This document shows, in pieces, positions 49,977 to 59,042 of a stretch of DNA of 64,000 nt (positions are counted from its first letter, which is position 1; each line of letters begins with the position of its first letter). The position numbers were made by a program, and so were the translations under genes. Location of the stretch: NCBI RefSeq assembly GCF_014217875.1, contig NZ_CP059060.1:992001-1056000 (forward strand), read 5' to 3'. The notes under the pieces were generated by a model. That model was given only the letters and a program-made list of their open reading frames with translations, searched no databases and was not told where the DNA came from. The stretch is from Synechococcus sp. LTW-R (GTDB taxonomy: Bacteria > Cyanobacteriota > Cyanobacteriia > PCC-6307 > Cyanobiaceae).

Positions 49977-49988
49977 ATGTTCCGTTGA
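49977..49988 (+). other. Putative attR core
   Basis: ATGTTCCGTTGA is identical to the last 12 bases of prs. A rebuilt junction of the two element ends reads GGTTTTCGGGCAA-TGTTCCG-TTGAGGCAAAACT, in which the outer parts are imperfect inverted repeats (8 of 13) around a 7-base centre, the expected layout for a tyrosine recombinase crossover site. Confidence 0.72.
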
Positions 49989-51109
49989 CGCGCAGGCTGG
50001 TAGGCCTGCTGCTCCTTGGACTGCTGGCCCCCCTTGCCGGGCTGGCGAAGGAGCCTGAACCGAGACTCATTGGCGTTTGGCTGACCAACAGCCCAAGCCC
50101 GCTCTACTACTCCAGGCAGCGGATCAACGAAGCCGTCGAAGAACTCAGCGCGGCGGGCTTCAACACCCTCTACCCCAACGTCTGGAGCCGCGGCACGACC
50201 TTCCACAGGAGCCGCTGGGCACCGATGGAGCCCGCCCTGCTCCAGAGCGCCCCCAAGCTCGATCCGATCTGCCGTTTCACCGAGGCCGCCCACCGGCGCA
50301 GCCTGCGGGTGATCCCCTGGTTTGAGTACGGCCTGATGGAGCCGGCGGATGCCGCGGTGGTCCGCGAACACCCCGAGTGGGTGCTGCAGAACAGCGCCGG
50401 CGAAAGCAACGTGGCCATGCATGGCAAGCAAATGGTCTGGCTCAACCCCGCTCACCCGGGGGTGCGGGCGCGGTTCCTTGGGCTGATCGGCGAGATCGTG
50501 CAGCGCTGCAAGGTTGACGGCATTCAGCTCGATGACCACTTCGCCTGGCCCGTCGAACTGGGGTACGACCCCTACACCCGCGCGCTCTACCGCGAGGAGA
50601 CCGGCGAGGAGCCACCGGAGCTGCACACCGACCGGGCCTGGATGAACTGGCGTCGACGCCAACTGACGGGTCTGTTGCGGGACTTGCGCCGCACCCTTAA
50701 AGAGAGCGGCCAGGGGAGCCCCTACGTCAGCCTCTCTCCCGGCCCGTTCCGCTTTGCCTACAACCACTGGCTGCAGGACTGGGAGATCTGGGCCCTGGGG
50801 GGCCTGATCGATGAGCTGGTGGTGCAGAACTACGCCTATTCCTTGGCAGGGTTTGAAAAAGACCTCGAGCAGCCTGCGCTGACCAAATCCAGCAGCTGGG
50901 GCATCCCCGTGGAGATCGGCATCCTGGCGGGCTTTGGCGGACGGACCACACCGCTGCCGGACCTAAGTGAACGGGTCAAGTTGGCTGTCGCCCGCGGCCA
51001 CGGGGTCATTTATTTCTATTGGGAGGGCCTCTGGGGCGCCCATGCCGGTCCGGAGGGAGCCGCCCTACGGCGCGAAGGCCTCAAGCAGCTCCACCAGACC
51101 CTGCCCTAG
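49985..51109 (+). CDS. Family 10 glycosyl-hydrolase-like (GHL10) secreted protein
   Basis: This 374-residue protein has a signal peptide (MTRRLVGLLLLGLLAPLAGLA) and a GHL10/DUF187 barrel: RLIGVWLTN, AGFNTLYPNVWSRGTTFHRS, VIPWFEYGL, VWLNPAHPGVR, VDGIQLDDHFAWP (likely catalytic Asp pair) and GVIYFYWEGLW. Family members are thought to act on cell-envelope or other polysaccharides. The start is TTG 49985, which overlaps the attR core. Longer frames from 49889 would read through the repeat and lack a proper signal. Without the element this TTG would overlap the prs stop as TTGA. It overlaps convergent pepN by four bases. Confidence 0.88.
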   Translation: MTRRLVGLLLLGLLAPLAGLAKEPEPRLIGVWLTNSPSPLYYSRQRINEAVEELSAAGFNTLYPNVWSRGTTFHRSRWAPMEPALLQSAPKLDPICRFTEAAHRRSLRVIPWFEYGLMEPADAAVVREHPEWVLQNSAGESNVAMHGKQMVWLNPAHPGVRARFLGLIGEIVQRCKVDGIQLDDHFAWPVELGYDPYTRALYREETGEEPPELHTDRAWMNWRRRQLTGLLRDLRRTLKESGQGSPYVSLSPGPFRFAYNHWLQDWEIWALGGLIDELVVQNYAYSLAGFEKDLEQPALTKSSSWGIPVEIGILAGFGGRTTPLPDLSERVKLAVARGHGVIYFYWEGLWGAHAGPEGAALRREGLKQLHQTLP

Positions 51110-53811
51110 GCCAACTGCAGGCACTGATCCACCACTTCCCGGCTGTTCGGCGAGAGGGGCGTTGCGGACAACTGCTTGAGGGCCTCCAGCATCCGCTCGG
51201 AGCGCAGCGAGCCGTAGCTTTGCCAGCGGCTGAAGACCTTGGCCATCCGCGACGCGGTGATCGGATTGCGCTGGTCCAACGCCGAAATCTGCTCGGCCAT
51301 GAAGCGATAGCCGCTGCCATCGAGGGCATGGAATTGGCTGACGTTGCCAGCAAAGCCTCCGAGAACCGCCCGCAGCGAGTTCGGTGCCGCCGGATCAAAC
51401 CGGGGGTGATCCATCAGCTGCCGCACCCGCTCCACCCCATCGCCAAAGGGGGTGGCCGCCTCCAGGCCAAACCAGGCATCGAGGATGACGGGCTTCTCCT
51501 GCCAGCGGTCGTGGAAGGCCTGCAGGGCCGCGTTGCGCTCAGGGCTGTCGATGGACTGCAGCGCCCGCAAACCAGCCCGCGCGAGGGTCATCGACGGCCC
51601 TGAGACCGCCGCCGCCGCCTCGGCACGAACCCCTGCGTCACCCGCCGCCACACGCCAACTCCAGATGGTGGCCGTGAGATCGCGATCGCCGACACCCTCA
51701 GGCCAGTGCTGCTGCCACTGGTTGCGGCAGCTGGCCAAGACCGTCTCGAGCGGCCCCTGGAGCTCGTCGCCCAAGCGGGTCCGCAGGGCCAAGACCGCCT
51801 CAAACAACGCCGGCGGGTCCACCGTGCCGTTTTGGGCCAGGGCCGCATCCTCCAGCTCCGGCAATCCGGGGAACGCCATCAGAGCACTGCGGTACGAATC
51901 CCCCAAGTCCCCCTCCAGCAGGATCCGCTCAAAGGCGGCCACCAGCCCCTCTTCGAGCTCGTCATTGATCGCGCCCGACGCCCGCTCCAGCAGGGCCTGA
52001 CGCAGCAGGACCTGGCCGGCATCCCAGCGGGCAAAGGATTCGCTGTCGCACGCGAGCAGGTGCAGTAGCTCATTGCTAGAGCGCTCCATCGCGACGCGCA
52101 CCGGGGCCGAGAAGCCGCGGGGCAAGGAGACAGCCGGTGGGTGGGAATGGGCCTCGAGTCCCACGAACAGCAGGTCCTGCTCGGCGCGGTCGATCACAAA
52201 GAGGCGACTGGCGCTGCCCCATTCAGCGGGGAGCGTGGCTGCGGCCACGTCTTTGGCGTGCTCCCCGGGCAACTGGAGCGGCAGCGGATCACCGCCTTGG
52301 CCCACCAGACCCAGCACCAGTGGGATCACGACCGGCTCCTTCTGGGGTTGCCCTGGGGTCGCTGGGGTGCTCTGACGAACGCTCAGCCGCAGGGTGCCGG
52401 CATCACCATCCCAGTGACGCTCGATCTGCAACTGGGGCGTGCCCGCCTGGCTGTACCAGCGGCGGAACTGCTGAAAATCAAAACGGGGCAACGCCGCGCC
52501 CGCAGCCCAGGCCTGCTCAGCGGCATCTTCCATCGCTTGAACGAAGTCCTGGCAGGTGGCGGCGGTGCCGTCATGACGGCTCACATAGAGAGCCATACCC
52601 CGCATGAACGTCTCCTCACCCAGCAGGGTGTGCAACACACGGATGACTTCAGATCCCTTCTCGTAAATCGTCGTTGTGTAGAAGTTGTCGATCGCCTGGT
52701 AGTGATCCGGCTGAATCGGATGGGCCGTGGGTCCCGCATCCTCACGGAACTGGGTGTTGCGCAGCAGGGCCACATCATCAATGCGCTTCACCTCCGGTGA
52801 ATGCAAATCCGCCGTGAAACTCGCGTCACGGAAGACCGTGAGTCCCTCCTTCAGCGAGAGCTGGAACCAGTCCCGGCAGGTGATGCGGTTGCCCGTCCAG
52901 TTGTGGAAGTACTCGTGGCCGATGACGCTTTCGATGCGCTCCAGCTCGGCATCCGTCGCGGTCTCCGCATCCGCCAGCACCAACTTGGAGTTGAAGATGT
53001 TGAGACTCTTGTTCTCCATCGCGCCCATGTTGAAGTGGCGCACGGCGACGAGGTTGAACTCCTCGAGGTCGTACTCGAGGCCATAGCGGCGTTCATCCCA
53101 GGCCATGGAGCGCTTCAGGGAGGCCATCGCGTGGGCCGTAAAGGGCGCATCCCCGGGCTCGACATGAATCCGCAGCTGAACCGTCCGGCCGCTGCAGGTC
53201 ACGAATTGATCGCGCACCTCCTCCAGGGCGCCCGCCACCAGGGCGAACAGGTAGGAGGGCTTCGGGAAGGGGTCGTCCCAGACGGCGTAGTGACGGCCGG
53301 GCTCCCCGGGAATAACCCCCGTCTCCAGGCAGTTGCCGTTGGAGAGCAGCACCGGGCAGCTGGCTTGATCGGCTTCGATGCGCACCCGGAAACGACTGAG
53401 CAGATCAGGGCGGTCGGGATGGAAGGTGATCCGCCGAAAGCCCTCGGCCTCGCATTGGGTGGTGAAGAGGCCGCCGCTTACGTAGAGCCCCTCCAGGCTG
53501 GTGTTGGTCTGGGGCTGGATCTTGACCCGGGTGCGCAGGCAGCAGGCCGCCTCTGGTGGCGCCAGCAGCACCAACTTGCCGGGCTCCAGCCGATAGGCCT
53601 CCGCGGCGAGCAGCTCACCGTCCAGCTCAATCGAGAGCAGCTCCAGTTGCTCCCCCAGGAACTCCCAGGGAGCCGCCTCGGCGGCTCCCGCGGGAACCAG
53701 CTGAAACGCGGCGTCGACCACGGTGTGATCGGCGTGCAGCTGGAACAACAGCTGGGTGTGCTCGATCGTGAACGGGGCCGGGCGGTAGTCAGCGAGGCGG
53801 ACGGTGGCCAT
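51106..53811 (-). CDS. pepN: Aminopeptidase N (M1 family)
   Basis: PepN removes N-terminal residues from peptides in the cytoplasm. The 901-residue protein has the substrate-binding GAMEN motif (FNMGAMENKSLNIF), the zinc motif HEYFHNWTGNRI with the second Glu in LKEGLTVFRD, and the C-terminal helical domains of the bacterial DUF3458 type. ATG 53811 (MATVRLADYRPAPF) is chosen; the frame also has an ATG 12 bases earlier. Length is normal. It is transcribed towards the GHL10 gene. Confidence 0.96.
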   Translation of the reverse strand: MATVRLADYRPAPFTIEHTQLLFQLHADHTVVDAAFQLVPAGAAEAAPWEFLGEQLELLSIELDGELLAAEAYRLEPGKLVLLAPPEAACCLRTRVKIQPQTNTSLEGLYVSGGLFTTQCEAEGFRRITFHPDRPDLLSRFRVRIEADQASCPVLLSNGNCLETGVIPGEPGRHYAVWDDPFPKPSYLFALVAGALEEVRDQFVTCSGRTVQLRIHVEPGDAPFTAHAMASLKRSMAWDERRYGLEYDLEEFNLVAVRHFNMGAMENKSLNIFNSKLVLADAETATDAELERIESVIGHEYFHNWTGNRITCRDWFQLSLKEGLTVFRDASFTADLHSPEVKRIDDVALLRNTQFREDAGPTAHPIQPDHYQAIDNFYTTTIYEKGSEVIRVLHTLLGEETFMRGMALYVSRHDGTAATCQDFVQAMEDAAEQAWAAGAALPRFDFQQFRRWYSQAGTPQLQIERHWDGDAGTLRLSVRQSTPATPGQPQKEPVVIPLVLGLVGQGGDPLPLQLPGEHAKDVAAATLPAEWGSASRLFVIDRAEQDLLFVGLEAHSHPPAVSLPRGFSAPVRVAMERSSNELLHLLACDSESFARWDAGQVLLRQALLERASGAINDELEEGLVAAFERILLEGDLGDSYRSALMAFPGLPELEDAALAQNGTVDPPALFEAVLALRTRLGDELQGPLETVLASCRNQWQQHWPEGVGDRDLTATIWSWRVAAGDAGVRAEAAAAVSGPSMTLARAGLRALQSIDSPERNAALQAFHDRWQEKPVILDAWFGLEAATPFGDGVERVRQLMDHPRFDPAAPNSLRAVLGGFAGNVSQFHALDGSGYRFMAEQISALDQRNPITASRMAKVFSRWQSYGSLRSERMLEALKQLSATPLSPNSREVVDQCLQLA

Positions 53812-53823
53812 GCGGAGGAACAA

Positions 53824-54321
53824 TTACCAAGGAACGGGACCCCGCCCCGTCGCCACGCTGCAGCCCATCTGAGAGCCGAGCAGAGCACCAAGGGGAATCG
53901 CCCATGCCCGTCCATCCTGGCGGGAGAGCGCGTAGGCCGCCGCCCCTCCGGTTAAGCCGCCCAAGAGTCGTCCGGTGTTGCAACGCTCCGGCGTGGAGCG
54001 GACCTGGCGCCAGGGTTCCCGCTGGCTGAGGTGCGATTCACGCAGCTCGCCTGCTGGAGCTTGCTGAGCGTGTGACCAGCGCTTCTTGGCCTTGAGATTG
54101 GCGCGCTGCCAACTCTCTAAATGGTGTTGACGCCAATGCTGGGCGCGTGACCAGCGCCGCTCAGCCTTCAAGCTGCCCGAATGCCAGTGGTGCTCGTGTC
54201 GCCAACGCGGGGAGTGGGCGAGCGCGGGGTTCGGCAGCAGGCTCAACAGCGGGGCTGTGGCCGCGCAAGCCAGCAACAGCGATCGTCCGCTACGCAGACC
54301 GAAGCGAAAAACGGAGGCCAT
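53824..54321 (-). CDS. Secreted protein with glycine-zipper segment
   Basis: The 165-residue protein has a signal peptide (about residues 1-35, ending NPALA-HS), a basic His/Trp/Arg-rich middle with an internal near-repeat (SLKAERRWSRAQHWRQHHLE and NLKAKKRWSHAQ), and a C-terminal glycine-rich hydrophobic part (LLGGLTGGAAAYAL...IPLGALLGSQMGC) like glycine-zipper envelope proteins. The function is unknown. It ends 12 bases before the pepN start on the same strand and may be co-transcribed with it. Confidence 0.72.
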   Translation of the reverse strand: MASVFRFGLRSGRSLLLACAATAPLLSLLPNPALAHSPRWRHEHHWHSGSLKAERRWSRAQHWRQHHLESWQRANLKAKKRWSHAQQAPAGELRESHLSQREPWRQVRSTPERCNTGRLLGGLTGGAAAYALSRQDGRAWAIPLGALLGSQMGCSVATGRGPVPW

Positions 54322-54413
54322 CGGAGAAGGTCCAATCGGGGACCCCTCCAGACAACCTCCGCTGCAGCGCTGATCTCTGACTGAGGGCGCTCTGACCTAC
54401 GACGAGATGCGAC

Positions 54414-54827
54414 TCAAGGCTTTTTGGCTGGGGCCTTGGGTTGGGTGGTGCGTCCTTTCACCGCTTCTTCGACCTTGGCTTTGACATCAGCCGGCACCTC
54501 ATTGGGGCACACCTCAACGGCGCCAAGAACGGCCGAATTGATCGAACCTCGGCGCAGCTCTTCGATCGACAGAGGCTTGGTGCCCACCTGTGCGATCTGC
54601 GACTGGTGCCCGCCTTGGATCACCTGGGCGATCGTTTCACCGGCGATCGCTACAGCTTTGTCGAAGTCGGTGTCCGCCGCGCGAGCGATACAGACGTTGA
54701 GGGCCGCGATGCGCGTGTAGAGGTTCATCTCCGCCTCCGTGGCCGGGGCGGCTTGAGCCGACAGCGGTGCGATCCAGAGCACCAAGGGCAGGATCAGCAG
54801 ACCGAATTGGCTTCGAGACAAACGCAC
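54414..54827 (-). CDS. Secreted hypothetical protein
   Basis: This 137-residue protein has a clear signal peptide (LLILPLVLWIAPLSAQA, cut near residue 26) and a mature helical domain with two Cys (LNVCIARA and VEVCPNEV) that could form a disulfide. The C-terminus is Lys/Pro/Ala-rich (TQPKAPAKKP). It resembles small periplasmic proteins of picocyanobacteria, some carried in databases under a poorly supported cAMP-phosphodiesterase name; I do not assign a function. Confidence 0.75.
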   Translation of the reverse strand: MRLSRSQFGLLILPLVLWIAPLSAQAAPATEAEMNLYTRIAALNVCIARAADTDFDKAVAIAGETIAQVIQGGHQSQIAQVGTKPLSIEELRRGSINSAVLGAVEVCPNEVPADVKAKVEEAVKGRTTQPKAPAKKP

Positions 54828-54870
54828 GAGAGAAGCAGCAATCGCCTGTTAATCCTGCTGCATCACTGAA

Positions 54871-55455
54871 CTAGCTCTCGCCGCGCAAAGGTGCTCCGGC
54901 TTCTTCGACACGAATTTCATGGTGGGTTTCCACCAATTCAAGATTTCCATCGCGCCATGAGTAGATGGTGCGCGCCCTGAACTGATCCTGATTCACCAGG
55001 CGGATGTACTCGAAGATGTCCCACTCCTGGTAGTGGGACTCGAAAACAACCTCATGCTCATCCGCCTGGCGGACCTGACTCTTGGTCGGTGAGCCGCAGA
55101 GGTAGCCACGACTACGGCGCAGCTGATGGCCGCACAAGGTGGCTTCCATCGTGCCTTCGCGGACGTAACGGGGCTTGATGTCAAAGAAGTCGTATTCCTT
55201 TTCGGGCCACCAACTGAAGCGGTAGCGCGGCTCGGATTCCGCCTGGTCCTCAAACGTTTCGACCCGCAGGAGCATGTCGACCCGCAGGACCTCGTCGTCG
55301 GGGAAAAAATATTGCCGGCGTGAGCGCCACAAGCCGAGATTGCGGTTAAACCAGCGCCGCAGGGTCGTATCAAATTGAATGCGTCCAGTTCTTGGCGCTG
55401 AAGGCATCCACGAGACCGGATGGACCCGAGTCGATAGTTCCCGTTGATGGACCAC
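54871..55455 (-). CDS. CpeS/CpcS-like lipocalin-fold protein
   Basis: This 194-residue protein begins its fold with FNRNLGLWRSRRQYFFPDDE, close to the FxxxxGxWxSxR opening of CpeS/CpcS-type phycobiliprotein lyases, and continues as alternating beta strands rich in Tyr, Trp and Phe (YRFSWWPEKEYDFF, TIYSWRDGNLELVETHHEIR). CpeS proteins attach bilins to phycobiliproteins; this one is divergent, so the activity is uncertain. It is transcribed away from sasA, with about 106 bases between the starts. Confidence 0.68.
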   Translation of the reverse strand: MVHQRELSTRVHPVSWMPSAPRTGRIQFDTTLRRWFNRNLGLWRSRRQYFFPDDEVLRVDMLLRVETFEDQAESEPRYRFSWWPEKEYDFFDIKPRYVREGTMEATLCGHQLRRSRGYLCGSPTKSQVRQADEHEVVFESHYQEWDIFEYIRLVNQDQFRARTIYSWRDGNLELVETHHEIRVEEAGAPLRGES

Positions 55456-55561
55456 TGGGACTTATCAGACAACGACTCATCACAGTCGTCATAGCGAGGC
55501 CAGCAGGACTTGCCTAACCCCCATAACGTGAAACCACAATTTCTCCAGGTTTCACCCTCCG

Positions 55562-56782
55562 GTGCACTCTGCTGGGGAAGCAAGCCCCGACGGAAACGAG
55601 TCGATCCGCAGGATGCCTGCGGAAGGCCCTGTTGCGCCTGATGGTCGAGGGGCTGTTGATCCGCTCTCGCTCGACGACGAAGACTCAGCGCAACGTCGAC
55701 ACCTGAAGTTGCTCCTGGTGGCTGGAACCCGGCACAGGGCCAGCGCTGATGTCAGGAGCCTCGTTGCGTTTCTCGAGAAGGAGGACTTTGGTTTTGAGGT
55801 GAGCCTGGAGCTCGCCGATCCTGCCCAACGGCCCGAGCTCCTCGAGCTGCACCGCCTGGTGGCGACCCCGGCGCTGATCAAGCTCGAGCCGGCACCCAAA
55901 CAGGTGTTTGCCGGAAACATGCTCCTGCAACAGCTGCGCAACTGGTTGCCGCGCTGGCAGCAACTGGAGGTGGTGAGCGGCCTAGGCATGAGCCTGCGGC
56001 CGGCAGAAAGCGACGGCAGTCGGACTCAACGGGAACTGCAACTCGAAGACCAGGTCTTGGTGCTGCGCCAGGAAAACGAAACCTTGATCGAGCGGCTACG
56101 CGGCCAGGAGCGGCTGCTGCGGATGGTGGCCCACGAACTGCGCACCCCCCTTACGGCCTCCAAGCTGGCCCTCCAAAGCCTGAACCTCGGGCAGATCGAT
56201 CAAACCCGCTTTCGCGATGTCCTCGATCGCCGGCTCGATGACATTGAACAGCTCTCGAAAGACCTCCTGGAGGTCGGGACCACCCGCTGGGAGGCCCTGT
56301 TCAACCCGCAACGCATTGCCCTCGGCCCCCTGGCCGCTGAAGCGATCCTCGAACTCGAGAAACGCTGGGTGGGACGGGGGCTCGAGCTGATCACCGATAT
56401 CCCCAGTGACCTGCCGGATGTCTATGCCGACCAACGGCGGATGCGTCAGGTCTTCTTGAACCTGCTCGAGAACGCCTTCAAATACACGCCGGATGGCGGG
56501 AAAGTGCGAATGGCGATCTTCCACCGCACCAGCCAGTGGATTGAGGTCAGCGTCTGCGATTCCGGCCCCGGGATTCCCGTGGATGAGCAGGAGCGGATCT
56601 TTCAGGATCGGGTGCGCTTACCCCAGACCTCCTCGACCACATCAGGCTTTGGTGTGGGGCTCTCGGTCTGCAGGCGGATCACGGAAGTGCATGGCGGCCG
56701 CATCTGGGTGGTCTCCGAACCCGATGAAGGCGCCTGCTTCTACTTCACGGTGCCCGTCTGGGACGGCCAGGGGGCCAGTTGA
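55562..56782 (+). CDS. sasA: Clock output histidine kinase SasA
   Basis: SasA senses the KaiC clock and passes phosphate to RpaA to set daily gene expression. The 406-residue protein has an N-terminal KaiB-like thioredoxin-fold domain (about residues 48-140: [33 protein letters not shown]), then a HisKA domain with the phospho-His in [13 protein letters not shown], and an HATPase domain with [26 protein letters not shown] and [12 protein letters not shown]. The first 40 residues are low-complexity; ATG 55613 is an alternative start to GTG 55562. No kai gene is in the window. Confidence 0.93.
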   Translation: MHSAGEASPDGNESIRRMPAEGPVAPDGRGAVDPLSLDDEDSAQRRHLKLLLVAGTRHRASADVRSLVAFLEKEDFGFEVSLELADPAQRPELLELHRLVATPALIKLEPAPKQVFAGNMLLQQLRNWLPRWQQLEVVSGLGMSLRPAESDGSRTQRELQLEDQVLVLRQENETLIERLRGQERLLRMVAHELRTPLTASKLALQSLNLGQIDQTRFRDVLDRRLDDIEQLSKDLLEVGTTRWEALFNPQRIALGPLAAEAILELEKRWVGRGLELITDIPSDLPDVYADQRRMRQVFLNLLENAFKYTPDGGKVRMAIFHRTSQWIEVSVCDSGPGIPVDEQERIFQDRVRLPQTSSTTSGFGVGLSVCRRITEVHGGRIWVVSEPDEGACFYFTVPVWDGQGAS

Positions 56783-56905
56783 GTTGCAGGTCATGACCTT
56801 GATTGACGAAGGGCCCCTCTGACCCGTAATTTCTTTCCATCGGGCGCGGCGTTCAAACGCCATGCACTGCAAGGGAACTTGAGTTCACCTGGCAACCGAG
56901 TCCTA

Positions 56906-56978
56906 GCCCCCATCGTCTAGAGGCCTAGGACACCTCCCTTTCACGGAGGCGACAGGGGTTCGAATCCCCTTGGGGGTA
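56906..56978 (+). tRNA. trnE-UUC: tRNA-Glu (TTC)
   Basis: A full cloverleaf of 73 bases: acceptor GCCCCCA, D-arm TCGTCTAGAGGCCTAGGACA, anticodon stem-loop CCTCCCTTTCACGGAGG with anticodon TTC, T-arm GGTTCGAATCC and 3' end GGGGGTA. In cyanobacteria this tRNA also supplies glutamate for chlorophyll and heme synthesis. CCA is not encoded. Confidence 0.96.
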
Positions 56979-56987
56979 TCCAAAGAG

Positions 56988-57010
56988 AAGCGGCTTCGGC
57001 CGCTTTTTTT
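56988..57010 (+). terminator. Rho-independent terminator after tRNA-Glu
   Basis: The stem AAGCGGC / GCCGCTT has a TTCG loop and is followed by a T-run (TTTTTTT), ten bases after the tRNA. Confidence 0.93.
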
Positions 57011-57058
57011 GTGTCCAAATGCCGCCAGCTCAGCGGACTCTCCCGAGGGCGATGGACC

Positions 57059-57664
57059 TCAGGCCGTGGCTTGTCTGCGCTGGGCTTCGGCCTGAACCGC
57101 CCGCAGATTAGCGGCCAGATCTTCCTGCAGGCGTTGCTCAATCAAGCCGATCGGCATGCCAACGCAGCCTTGAACCGTGAGCTCGTAGAGCAAGGTCGTG
57201 CTCTCACCGTCTAAGCCGATGGTCCAGACCCCATCAAAACGGCGGAAATCACCTTTGAGCATGGTGAAGGTGAGCTGCCGGGCTTCGGGGTGCTCGGTGA
57301 GCTCCAGCTGCACTCGCGCCTTGAACTGCATCCCCATGAAGCGCTGGGCACCCTCCTGTTCAAGGCCCACAACGGCACCGCGGCGCCAGAGCAGACGGGA
57401 GGTCTGGAGATTGGGAATGAATTGACTCAGTCGGTCGTAATCGGTCAGAACGGCCCAGATCCAGCTGGGATCAATGGCCAAGCGCAGTTGAACGGCCAAC
57501 CGGCGGGTCCCCCCCGGCAAGCGCTCCATCTCCTGCTGGATGGTGTCGAGCGAGCAAGCCCCTTGTCCTGAGGACGCTGCATTCAGCGTTTCGCTCAGCG
57601 ATGAGGTCGAATCCGGTGGCACCGACAACTGGGTCAAGGATTGCGCCGGGGGGCTCAAACACAA
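57059..57664 (-). CDS. SRPBCC (START/COQ10-like) family protein
   Basis: This 201-residue protein has the cyclase/dehydrase-type SRPBCC fold: AIDPSWIWAVLTDYDRLSQFIPNLQTS near residue 65, LEQEGAQRFMGMQFKARVQLEL, then VWTIGLDGESTTLLYELTV and a C-terminal helix RLQEDLAANLRAVQAEAQRR. Such domains bind lipids or other hydrophobic molecules; the ligand here is unknown. The first 40 residues are low-complexity and the start is uncertain. It is divergent from petH, with about 140 bases between the starts. Confidence 0.83.
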   Translation of the reverse strand: MCLSPPAQSLTQLSVPPDSTSSLSETLNAASSGQGACSLDTIQQEMERLPGGTRRLAVQLRLAIDPSWIWAVLTDYDRLSQFIPNLQTSRLLWRRGAVVGLEQEGAQRFMGMQFKARVQLELTEHPEARQLTFTMLKGDFRRFDGVWTIGLDGESTTLLYELTVQGCVGMPIGLIEQRLQEDLAANLRAVQAEAQRRQATA

Positions 57665-57730
57665 GAAGCTTCAACCTAACCCGCTCTGGAATGCAACGGA
57701 GGGCGCTCCAGACCCGGAGGATTACTATGA

Positions 57731-58927
<1,197 letters not shown>

Positions 58928-58955
58928 GCTCCGAGCTCAGGTCAGCCTTTGCTCA

Positions 58956-58981
58956 AAAGCCCGCTTCGGCGGGCTTTTTTT
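58956..58981 (+). terminator. Rho-independent terminator of petH
   Basis: The stem AAAGCCCGC / GCGGGCTTT has a TTCG loop and runs into a T-run, 28 bases after the petH stop. It separates petH from zwf. Confidence 0.95.
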
Positions 58982-59042
58982 GTGACTACTCGCTGCCGAG
59001 CTCAGGAACCGCCGTTAAACCAAGAGCACGCGCGCCTTGCCC

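Noticed and set aside
49889-49984. Longer start of the GHL10 gene, and likewise 46488-46685 for protease 4
   Set aside because: Both extensions translate the direct repeat and would hide the signal peptides. The shared peptide RQNVLHNSV comes from the repeated DNA.
56906-56978. tRNA-Glu as an attachment site
   Set aside because: No recombinase, GC change or partial tRNA repeat is seen nearby; the neighbours are normal core genes.
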